Shown piece by piece: positions 34,852-44,500 of a stretch of 52,738 bases of DNA. The position numbers and the translations under genes are program-made. How positions within the stretch are numbered: the first letter of the stretch is position 1; every line of letters begins with the position of its first letter. The DNA comes from a virus: the IMG/VR virus record IMGVR_UViG_3300017952_000013, positions 1-52,738 of that record; one strand, written 5' to 3'. The notes under the pieces are model-generated. The model had not been told where the DNA came from and did not search any database. It was given only the letters and a program-made list of their open reading frames with translations.

Positions 34852-34863
34852 CCGTCGTTATGT

Positions 34864-34869
34864 TACTAT
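34864..34869 (+). promoter_or_regulatory. -10 box, leaderless geometry
   Basis: TACTAT ends 6 nt before GTG 34876. No CTAAAG block; the TGTACA block lies just upstream. Confidence 0.5.
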
Positions 34870-34875
34870 AAGAGA

Positions 34876-35493
34876 GTGTCGAAGAAGAGGCTACCGAATT
34901 CCGAGATTGGTCTCTTGCGTGCATTAAAGGGCCCGGCGCTCCATGCGAGAGCCACCGCCCTCCACAAGGCGGGTTGGCCGCTCGCGGCAATTGGTGAGGC
35001 CCTGGACCCGCCGAGAACGCGGTCAACGGTGCGCGCCTGGGTCACTCGCCCCACAACACACTCACCTCAAACACACATCTTTCCATTGCCTCCCCTCTCT
35101 TCTTCTTCTTCTTCTTCTTCTTCTACAATCTTAAGGACGGCGGAAAAAGAGAGCTTTTCCTCTCCCTCCTCATCCACCTCCTCCGCTGCCGCTTCCTCCG
35201 CGGCGCCAGACAGAAACGCCAGAAACGCCAGAAACGCCAGAAAGATCGCTACTCGATTTGATCCGAACGCTCCTGAGTTGTCATCAGCCGCTCGAGAGAG
35301 AATCGCCGAGATCTCACCGATCGCACGTCGCTACCGCGCCGGCACAAATCCCGACGGACCGCACGCTCGAGCAAACGCCGAACTGACAATGATCTGTAGA
35401 TCCGAGGCTGAACGCGGCGTCTCAGTTCGTGAGCTCGCCGACGCGGCCGATGTTACGTACTCGGCAATGAGAAGAAGACTGAGTAGAACATGA
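34876..35493 (+). CDS. Two-HTH DNA-binding protein with Ser-rich linker
   Basis: The 205-residue protein has an N-terminal helix-turn-helix (ALHKAGWPLAAIGEALDPPR, RSTVRAW) and a C-terminal one (GVSVRELADAADVTYSAMRR). Between them lie a poly-Ser tract encoded by TCT/TTC repeats and a triplicated RNA sequence from AGAAACGCC repeats. The GTG start has a leaderless -10 box. With the TGTACA blocks just upstream, autoregulation is plausible. It may recognise the packaging or control region; this is inference. Confidence 0.72.
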   Translation: MSKKRLPNSEIGLLRALKGPALHARATALHKAGWPLAAIGEALDPPRTRSTVRAWVTRPTTHSPQTHIFPLPPLSSSSSSSSSTILRTAEKESFSSPSSSTSSAAASSAAPDRNARNARNARKIATRFDPNAPELSSAARERIAEISPIARRYRAGTNPDGPHARANAELTMICRSEAERGVSVRELADAADVTYSAMRRRLSRT

Positions 35494-35867
35494 AGATTCT
35501 GTATGACAACTTTCCACTACGCTCACGGGTCTGCCCGGCAGGCACCGTAGAAAGTGATCAATACGAGACGTTTCAGGTCTACGAGAGAATACCTCGCTCA
35601 CGAATGGTCACCGCCGTTCGCGCCGTGATCACGAGCGACACGATAATGATTGCGTCTGACTCTGATCAAGGGCCAATGCTGATTTTCCGCGAAAAGTATG
35701 ACCCAGAATCACTTATTTTGTCACGTGATGCGAAGAAAACAGCACGTCTTCGTACGTTGACAGGAAAGGTGATTGTTCTTGAGAAGGATGCGAACTGCGG
35801 CTGCGGCTCTCGTTTGCGTTCATGGAACCCGTACCGAACAATGTATGCAACAGGAGACCCTGAGTGA
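35490..35867 (+). CDS. Conserved actinophage hypothetical protein
   Basis: The 125-residue protein contains CGCGSRLRSWNPYRT near its end, a motif common in short phage proteins of the head gene region. ATGA overlap with the HTH gene. No function known. Confidence 0.7.
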   Translation: MKILYDNFPLRSRVCPAGTVESDQYETFQVYERIPRSRMVTAVRAVITSDTIMIASDSDQGPMLIFREKYDPESLILSRDAKKTARLRTLTGKVIVLEKDANCGCGSRLRSWNPYRTMYATGDPE

Positions 35868-36154
35868 TCGTGACAGCCCTTGAGTTTATTGCACTTGGAC
35901 TAGCCGCCACACGGCTAACCCGTTTTGTGACGACCGACACGATGTTTGACGGGCTTCGCACGAGAATTTGGAAAAGATATCCGCCAACACGGATCAATCT
36001 CGGATATTTGATTACGTGCAATTGGTGCGCAAGTGTCTACACAGCAACGCTTGTTGTATCTATGTATAAAATAGCAGAAGAGCCGACGTTGTTTGTCTCA
36101 TGCGTTCTCGCATATTCACTCATCGCCGGCGCGATATTAGACCGCGTCAACTAG
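35864..36154 (+). CDS. DUF1360-like membrane protein
   Basis: The 96-residue protein has LGLAATRLTRFVTTDTMFDG, a hydrophobic start, ITCNWCASVYTATLVVS and a second hydrophobic segment. This matches DUF1360 (ARLTRL..D.. plus CxxC within a membrane segment). Function unknown. GTG overlaps the preceding stop. Confidence 0.75.
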   Translation: MIVTALEFIALGLAATRLTRFVTTDTMFDGLRTRIWKRYPPTRINLGYLITCNWCASVYTATLVVSMYKIAEEPTLFVSCVLAYSLIAGAILDRVN

Positions 36155-36215
36155 TTTCCCGGTTCGCCGGACATATGAATCTTAGTTGACTCCGTCACGA
36201 GACGAGGAGAAGGTT

Positions 36216-37910
36216 GTGGGCGTATACCGCCGAGAAGTTGCTAGGTCACGACGATACACACCACCGTCTCTTCCGTCACCTGTGACGGCTCTTCCTCCCG
36301 GGTACACACCTGCTCGACCCGCGGCGTACTCGACTCCGAGAACACTAACCGCGGCCGCGACTCAGCTTCGTCTGAACGATCGAAGCGAGGCCGAGAAGTT
36401 CAAGGCTACTCGCCAGGCTCATTCAAGCGCATGGCAGAGCGAGGCGTGGGAGTACTACGACGCAATCGGCGAGGTGAAGTACGCATTCAATCTTGTTGCG
36501 TCCGTTGCGTCAAGAATTCGTATCTACGCGGCGACAGTTGATAATCCAGCGGAGACTCCGATCTCGGTGCGTACAAGCTCACGTGTTGACGAGAGGCTTG
36601 CACGCGCCGCTGAGCGCGCGCTAAGCCGTCTTGACTCGGCGTACGGTGGTCAGGCTGGTTTGATTCGAGATGCGGCACTAAACCTGAGCGTCTCCGGCGA
36701 GTGCTATCTCGTTCAGATGCCAGCGAAGCCAGGCTCCGGCACTCCAGAATCGTGGGACATTCGCTCAGTTGACGAGGTACAGATCGACCAAAAGAACAAC
36801 TACGGAATTGCGCCTCGCCGGGACATTCTTGGTGGAAACGGCAGCATGAACCAAAAGCAAGGTCTTGTTCTTCTTCCGGGAAATGCGTTTATTGGTCGCA
36901 TTTGGCGCGCGCACCCCAGATTCTCTGACGAGGCTGATTCGAGCTTGCGCGGTCTTCTTGATCTTTGCGCCGAGCTTCTGCTTCTGAACAGAACATTCCG
37001 TGCGACCGCTCGTTCTCGTCTGAACGCTGGTGCGTTGTATCTTCCGGACGGGCTTAGTGTCGCGGCGTCTCCGGACCCCGACTACCCGTTTGACGATCCG
37101 ACCGACATGTACCCGGAGGCGACACCCGAGGAGATGGGTGACGAATTCGAGGATCAACTCATCGATGCGATGACGACACCGATCCGAGACGAGGATAGCG
37201 CCAGTGCCGTTGTTCCGCTGATTATTCGTGGGCCTGCTGAACTTGGCGATCGCATTAAGCAGTTTAAGTTCGAGCGTTCATTTGACCCAGCACTCGCGCA
37301 GCGCGCGGACCGCGTGCTCGAGAGAATTCTTCAGGGCCTCGATGTGCCAAAGGACATCATCACCGGTCTTGCGAACGTGAAGTACTCGAACGCTCTTCAG
37401 ATCGACGAGTCACTGTACAAGGCGCATATCGAGCCGTTGATGCTTTTGATCGCCGACGCGCTCACCGTTGTATATCTTCGTCCTTATCTGATTGCAAACG
37501 GCTTCGATAAGACAGAGGTCGAGCGCATCGTTGTTTGGTTTGACCCAAGCGCCGTTGCGACTCGTAATGACCGCGCGGCAGACGCTGATAGCGGCTTTGA
37601 TCGCATGGCGGTGTCGTTTGACACCTGGCGTAAGACTCACGGTTTCAGTGATTCAGATGCGCCGACTCCTCAGGAGGTCGCGATGCGTCTCGTCTTCGAG
37701 AAAGGCATGATCACTCCAGAGCTCACTGAAGCGATGATTGGAGCGTTCGCGCCTGAAGCTCTCGAGGCGGCTAAAGCAGCACAACAGGCGCAGAGTGTCG
37801 CGCCGATGCCGCCCGGCCTCGAGCAACTTCTTCAAGGAGCGCCGCCTCAGGCATCGGAGCCTCAGCAGGGCGTAGAACCAGAATCACCACAGCCACCGGA
37901 GGCGCAGTGA
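36216..37910 (+). CDS. Portal protein
   Basis: The 564-residue protein forms the dodecameric portal through which DNA enters and leaves the capsid. It shows actinophage portal features: an N-terminal WEYYDAIGEVKYAFNLVA, a GECYL segment, WRAHPRFSDEADSSLRGLL, RFRATARSRL-like basic helix (NRTFRATARSRL), the wing region FEDQLIDAMTTPI, DVPKDIITGLANVKYSNALQ, and a Pro/Gln-rich tail. GTG 36216 is chosen because GAGGAGAAGGTT precedes it; TTG 36186 has none. Confidence 0.9.
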   Translation: MGVYRREVARSRRYTPPSLPSPVTALPPGYTPARPAAYSTPRTLTAAATQLRLNDRSEAEKFKATRQAHSSAWQSEAWEYYDAIGEVKYAFNLVASVASRIRIYAATVDNPAETPISVRTSSRVDERLARAAERALSRLDSAYGGQAGLIRDAALNLSVSGECYLVQMPAKPGSGTPESWDIRSVDEVQIDQKNNYGIAPRRDILGGNGSMNQKQGLVLLPGNAFIGRIWRAHPRFSDEADSSLRGLLDLCAELLLLNRTFRATARSRLNAGALYLPDGLSVAASPDPDYPFDDPTDMYPEATPEEMGDEFEDQLIDAMTTPIRDEDSASAVVPLIIRGPAELGDRIKQFKFERSFDPALAQRADRVLERILQGLDVPKDIITGLANVKYSNALQIDESLYKAHIEPLMLLIADALTVVYLRPYLIANGFDKTEVERIVVWFDPSAVATRNDRAADADSGFDRMAVSFDTWRKTHGFSDSDAPTPQEVAMRLVFEKGMITPELTEAMIGAFAPEALEAAKAAQQAQSVAPMPPGLEQLLQGAPPQASEPQQGVEPESPQPPEAQ

Positions 37911-38578
37911 TGGCAAAGAGTAGCAGTGTTCCGGCGAAGCCGAGTGAGAGAATCAAGGGCTCAAAGAAAAATAAGCCTGGTTCAGCAAAGGCAAAGAACG
38001 CTAAGAAAATAAAGTTTTCAGACAAGACTGAAAAAGCTCTTCGCAACAAGATGCAGGAGCACAATAAGAAGGCGTCTGCTGGCCGTAAGGCGACGATGGG
38101 GCAGCTCAAGGCGGTGTACCGCCGCGGTGCAGGCGCGTTTTCAACATCTCATCGCCCAGGCAAGACACGAGATCAATGGGCGATGGCAAGAGTGAACGCG
38201 TATCTAAAGCTTCTTCGCTCCGGTAAGCCGTCAAACCCAAACTACACCCAAGATAACGATCTTCTTCCGGCGACGCATCCGAGGTCGTCAAAGAAAGACG
38301 CTTCGGCGATTACCGCAGGTACACGCCCGGTGTATGAAGAGTTGTTTGTTGAAATTCTCGATGAGAGCGAGTATGCATCTCCAGAGGAAGCAATTGTTGC
38401 GATGGCCGAGTACTCGGGCTTCGGCTACGAGTTCATTCCATCCGTTCGAGCCGCGTGGAAGCGCGCGCTCGCTAATGACGAAAACCCGTTTGACCGTGCT
38501 AAGGATTTAGTGACACTTCTAGGATACAGCAGAGATCGAGATCTATTACCACGTTACACAGGCGAGGCAACGTCGTGA
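37910..38578 (+). CDS. Head-region protein with conserved RRGAGAFSTSHRPG domain
   Basis: The 222-residue protein has a Lys-rich N-terminus and a conserved domain KATMGQLKAVYRRGAGAFST, SHRPGKTRDQWAMARVNAYL, and NDLLPATHP. That domain recurs in phage head-assembly or polyvalent proteins. The giant protein that follows also has DLLPVSHP near residue 95, suggesting kinship. Start at the TGATG overlap with the portal; its own stop overlaps the start of the giant gene. Confidence 0.75.
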   Translation: MAKSSSVPAKPSERIKGSKKNKPGSAKAKNAKKIKFSDKTEKALRNKMQEHNKKASAGRKATMGQLKAVYRRGAGAFSTSHRPGKTRDQWAMARVNAYLKLLRSGKPSNPNYTQDNDLLPATHPRSSKKDASAITAGTRPVYEELFVEILDESEYASPEEAIVAMAEYSGFGYEFIPSVRAAWKRALANDENPFDRAKDLVTLLGYSRDRDLLPRYTGEATS

Positions 38579-41500
38579 AAACAAGAAACAGAAGTGTTGC
38601 AAAGAGTAAGTTCATTCATCAGTACGGAATAAAGATCCGTACCGACGTTCTTGCGCTTGTTGCTGATGCGAACAGCCGCGTTCTTCCGGAGCGCAGAGTT
38701 GCTGTTGCTGCTGCGATTGCTGTAGCGAACCGTTCACTGGCGCGAACAGTGACGCACGACCCTCGAGTAAGAGTGTTCAACGCTCTTCGCGAGGTGTCAC
38801 AGTTTATCTCACTCTGCACTTCTAATACACAAACTTCTCAGTCGATGCGTCACTGCGATTTGCTTCCAGTGTCGCATCCGGCGTCGACAAAGAGTCATAA
38901 GATGAACAGCGCGTCGCTTCGTCACGCGAATGCTCGTTGGCTTGCGGCTGACCCGTTCATTGATGACAGCTATCGCGCGCTTGTTTCAGCCGCGTACTCG
39001 GCGTTCCCCGGCTCGTCAGAGAGAGTTCACGCGTTCACCCGTCTGTCTGTCGCGCCGTCAGGTGCTGTGCCAACTTACCTGCGCCTCGACGACGCTATTG
39101 CTCCGGAGCCTCTTAGCATTGTTGCTGTTGGTGGCTTCGGCATCGGTGGCAACTCAAGAGCTGCTCGCTCGCTTCGCGCGAGAATGCAGCGACGCGATCG
39201 TTACGGTCGATTCGCCTTCATGGGCGGCGGCTTTAGCTTCAACTTAGATCTTGATGGCAGCATTTTCTCAGTCTCCGGACGTGTTGTTGGAGCGTCTGGC
39301 GACGATGACATCGAGATCGAGATCACTGACAGCCCAAGTCTTCCAGGCGGCATCTACGCGCTCCCTTCGTCAAAGGGCGTGTCTTCGAAGGCGATTATCT
39401 CGAGAGAAGCGCTTAAGGAGATCCCGGAGGTAGAGCTCGACAGAGTTACCGGCGGCCGCGAGTCGCTCGTTCGAGAAGGAGAAATCAGTCGTCTCGACGC
39501 TCCCACGGGGTGGTCGAGAGCAGATAGCGGTGACGCCGGCTTTGAGCAGTTCGTATCTGATGACGGCTACTTCGTTCGAAAGAATCTTGAGACCGGAGAC
39601 TACAGTCTCCATCGTGCTGATCTCACAGACAACTCCATTGGCGAAAAGGTCGCTGACGGCAAGTCGTGGGCTGACGTGCAGCGCGCCGCGAAAGATGACT
39701 CGCCGGCATATGAGAAGGTTCTACAGGAGGCTGCTGACGCAGAGGGTGCCACTGAATTCCCGACCCGAGACTCTCAAATTGCAGACGTTATAGATCGAGC
39801 TCTCAAATCTGACTACATAAGAGAGGATGTCCTCGAACGAGAGGAAATCGAGAATGATATTGCGACAATTGTCAGTGAGCCAAACGGCTCTGGCCTAATC
39901 ACCGATATAGATGACGACGGCATCGACATCCTGTACACGCACGACAGGGACGGGAACAAACTTGATTCTCCAGAAACTCGGACAGTTGCCTGGGGAGACG
40001 TCACTGAGGACTTCCAAGAAGTTTCATTCAGACCCGAGGAGCAAGAAGATTTCTATGGTGAACTCGAGAGGATTGTAGAGGGTGCCCGCGAGGTAGACGC
40101 TGCTGAGGCGCGTTTCCCTAGCGGAGAAAAAATGTTTGACGACTCCCGCGAGGCGTACGAGGCGTGGAAGAATCAAATTGGCGCAGGCCCACGAGACATG
40201 ACTTACGAGGAATGGCGTAAGTGGATAAACAGTCGTGCTGATGAGCCAGGTGTATTTCCAAAAGACGTGTTTCCAGATGGCTACCCGATTAGCCCGATGG
40301 ACACCTCAAGAATTGTCGAAGAGAGAAGAAAAGAAGAAGAGCGCGAAAAGAAAGAAGCAGAGCGCGCAGAGAGAGATGCTCGAAAAGCTATAGAAAAGTT
40401 CCTTGAGGAGGAGAGACGTGATCTCTTCCCCCCAGTGAAGCCAGTGAAGCCTCGGCCAAAGCGCGACGACAAGAAGGCTAAAGAGCTCGAGCAGATGACA
40501 GACGAAGAGCTCATGGCGGAGCTCGCAAAACATGGCAAGAGAGCGGAGAGACCGTTTGACAGAGGCTATTCACTGTTTGCGGATAAGTCTGAGTACTCTG
40601 CTAGTTCCATTATCGCGGAGTTACAGTCCCGCGGCTACGAAGTTGCTAAGAGTGGGCCAAGAAAGCCCAAGTACTATGGGGACTACGCTGCTGGCGATGA
40701 GGGCTACACGGTCTACAGGCCTGGTCAGGCTGGCATGTTCTTCCCCGAGCTTGACTCCGGCAAACCTGCTGCTGAAACTCCAAGCAGGGACTCTCAAATC
40801 ACAGACGTCATGGACCGCGTCATCGACTACGACAAGTCAAAAGGCGACGAAACAGGCAGACCTGGCACCACTCTCAAGAAAGTAGATCGCCAACCTTCCG
40901 AAAAAGACGAACTCGAGAGAGGAATTGCGACAATTGTCCAGGGCCCGAACGGTTACGGCGTAGTAACTGAGTCTGACGAAGACGGCTTTGACGTAACGTA
41001 CACTCACGACGAGAACGGAGTAAGACTTTCTTCTCCAGATACTCAAAGAGTGTCCTGGGAAGACGTTGCCGACTTCGACAAAATCTCGTTCTACTACGGT
41101 GACGACGATACAGAAGATTTCTACGGCGAACTTGAGGACATTGTAGAAGGCAAGACCCCAGAAGGCCAGGTTCCCGTATCCTCGAGTGAGTACCGAGAGG
41201 GCTCAATAAGCGCAGAGTACGAAGGCGAGCTCGCTGAGGTATTTCTTGAGGAGCCAAGCCCTGGCAACTACATTGTCACTGCCATTGTTCGCGCGCCAGA
41301 GGACGCTGAAGAAGACGTCGAGGTCGCGTTCAGAGCAGACTCAAGCGATCCGTCAGTTACTGACTTTGACGCTGAGATCAGAGATAACTTCGGCCAAGAG
41401 GTTCTTGACTTCTTCAAGCCAACCGATGACGACATCACGCCTCCGACCGAAGGTGACGGCAGCGATCCGCTTAGCCCAATGAACACTAAGCCTAAGGGCG

Positions 41501-44500
41501 ATGGCGTTCAAATTGCGTTCCCAATGGTTGAAGAGGACTTCACCGAAGATCTCGTTAAGCGTGTTAATGACGCCGGCGGGTACATCGAAGAGAATGACAG
41601 TCTGTACGACAGTCTTGACGGGTCTCCTCTTGGAATGGGCGATGAACGCAAGGTTGTTGTTACGTTTGATAAGCCTAGGCTGACTCCAGAGGAGGCTCGC
41701 AGCTTCCTTGGCGACGCTGAGACTGACGGTGCACTTAACGCACGTTTCAGCAACGATGACGAGGAGAACGCCGAGCTTTTCCAGAAACTAACCGAAGGTG
41801 ACGGCGACCCAGACATCTTTGACGGGGTTACTCCAGACATAGACCCAGAGCTATACACTGGCGGGCCCGCTGATATTACAGATACGAGCTTCTTCGGCAT
41901 TAGATCTGCAATAGAAGACGCGATGGAGGCCGGCGGAACAGTTCGGTTCATGTACAGCGGCAAGGAGAGAACGTTTACTCCAAGTCGCATTTACAGTAAC
42001 CCGAAGAACGGGCTAACTAACGTCGTCGGGTTCTTAGACGTCGATGGCGAGATGGAAGAGAGAACGTTCTCTATTGACAAAATCTCGCCGATGCCAAGCG
42101 AGTCTAAGACTCCGTCTGGGATTTCTCCAGAATTCGAGAGCGAGTTTGACTCGATGTTCGAGGTCCCAGATGGCGCGCACAAGGTTGACATCTACTCGAT
42201 GTACGAGCCCCGTGGTCGCACCGATGAGACAAGCGAAGACTACACAGACGATCCTTCTGAGCTTTCGACAAGATTTTCGCAGGAAGAGCTTGCCAAGGCT
42301 CTGCGCGAAGCTGTCATGCCTAGCGAGAGTGGGGACCGTGCTGAAGGTCTCGGCAATCTTGAGTTCTCAGACGGAGATGAAACTGTGCCTGCTGAGGCGC
42401 TCTATGAAGCGCTTCAAATGTCAGGTGTCGATGCCGACATAATTCTTGCGGGCATCTACGACTCGGCGTTTGATGACCCTAACCGTGTCAGCAACGTCGA
42501 AAGACTACAAGAGTTTAAAGGCGACATGTTTGATTCGCCTGAGTACAGCCCGGCACGCTCCGAAATACCTCAGACGCAAGGCGAGGCCGACAGAGTCACG
42601 GCGCAGAAAGCTCAGCGAACTGGGCAGAGCTTAGACAACGAGCGAGCGCAACGCGCTGTTGAGCTTATGCGCTCTCACGAAGAAACAAATCCAAAGATCA
42701 AAGAAATCGCGGATCAAATTATCTTCGGCCGCAGCGACGATCCGGTTTTGTCGTTTGATGAAGCGTTTGAAAGATTCTACCCACTATCGAAGTCCGACGA
42801 CCCAGCAGATCGCGAAGCGTTCAGAGCGTTCTGGGGTATCGTCATGTCTATTGACGGTGGAGACGGCGGAGATCTCGCTGAACCAGACGTAATCTCCCCC
42901 GAAGACTCAAGAATGCGAATGCTCGGTGCTATCAGCAATATTCTTGAGAGAGACGGAGTAGACGGTGACATTGCATCAATAGCAGAAGACGCGTACTACG
43001 AGATGATCGAAGAGTACGGCCAGTACGCCGACTACATCAATGGTAAGAAAGCAATTTCGTCTGGCTCTGACGATCTGTCGGCGGACACTACCGCTGCCGC
43101 GTTCTACAGAATTGTTTCTTCCGCCGCGTCACCGAATAATCGGCCACTCTATAGAGTCCTTAACATTCACAAAGATAATCCGGAGATCGAGACTCTTCTG
43201 ACTGAGGGTTCGACGTTTTCTATGGATGCTCGCCCATTCACTGCGCAGGAGATTGCCGATGGCTCTCTAATGAGTCGTCTGTTCTTCCCCACCGGCGTGA
43301 ATGAGCGTAGAATTGTTCTTGAGGTGCCACCAGGCGAGATTGACAGCCTTAACGTGTCAGACATGTCGTTTGTCCCAGACGAGCAGGAATGGATCGGCTT
43401 CGGAGAGCTACAGGTAGTGTCTGTCCGCGAGCAGAGTAATGAGTTTGGTGTTGAGACTATTGTTCAAGTTCGTAGAGCCGATGCGGCGGCGCCTGAAGCG
43501 CCGTCTGCTGCTACAGCGTACGATCCAGACGCCGACGACATTGAAACATGGTCTCGCACTGGCGGCCAGGCGGGATCGAACCCGGGTGGGTTCTATGAGA
43601 CTCCCGATGGCAGAAGATACTACGTCAAGTCGCCGAGATCGCAGTCTCACGCGGAGAACGAAGTTCTTGCATCCGCATTCTACGAGATGCTCGGAGTGCC
43701 GGCAGCACGTGTTCGCCTCGGTCGTGAAGATGGCGACACAAGAATCGTCTCTACATTAATTGAAGACGCCGACACCGGTGACTTTGAGTTTAGGGTCGAC
43801 GGTGGAGACACTGAGTATCTCGACAAGGTCCGTCAAGGATTTGTTGCTGACGCCTGGCTAGCAAACTGGGACAGCGTTGGGCTGGTCTATGACAACATCG
43901 TCACAGACGGCAATGGAGACCCGGTGCGTCTCGACCCAGGCGGCTCGTTGATGTATCGTGCTCGTGGCGCTGAGAAAGGCTCGGCGTTTGGCAACAACGT
44001 AACAGAGCTCGACACTCTTCGCGACCCAGATCTAAATCCGCAGGCGGCGTCAGTCTTTGGCGATATCGATGATGCAACATTGCAGGCTGCCGCGAAGAGA
44101 CTTCGTGACATCACTCCGTCGCAGATTGACGAAACAGTAGATTCAATTGTCTCGGATCCAGATGATGCCGCTCTTCTTAAGGAGCGCTTGAAGGCTCGTC
44201 GCCAGTCGATTCTTGATCGCTTCGGGATTCAAGAAGGCCAAGACGATCCCGATCTTTTCCCAGATCCAGAGCCGCTCACTGACGCGATGGGCTACCAGGC
44301 GCAGGACCTAGTGCCAGGCGACATTACCGCGACTGATTCATTTGTCGTCGAAAAAGTTTTCCGCGATTCCGAAACTCCAAAAGGCAAGGTAAGTATTCAA
44401 GGATACTACCCTGGCCACGAGTCTCAGCGCAAGGAGTGGAACGAAGACACTGAGATTGAAGTTAGCCGCGGCGGTACGACACCTCCAAAGGGCGATAAGC

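Larger units (their letters stand above)
34090..34863. other. Repeat-rich non-coding region
   Basis: About 770 bp hold no convincing gene. Features seen in order are: an AT-rich start; GGCCATGGCCATGGCC and GGCAGG/CCTGGCAGG direct repeats (34207-34250); CACTCAG and CCACTAC repeats; CTCTCG/CTCGCT tandem repeats (34565-34610); and a duplicated TGTACA-containing block (34683-34720 and 34815-34850). The region separates leftward and rightward units, with the portal and terminase on either side. An origin, a packaging site or a late control region are all possible. Confidence 0.5.

Noticed and set aside
34627-35026. Minus-strand frames in the repeat-rich region
   Set aside because: They run through the repeats and the start of the HTH gene, have no ribosome site, and resemble no protein.
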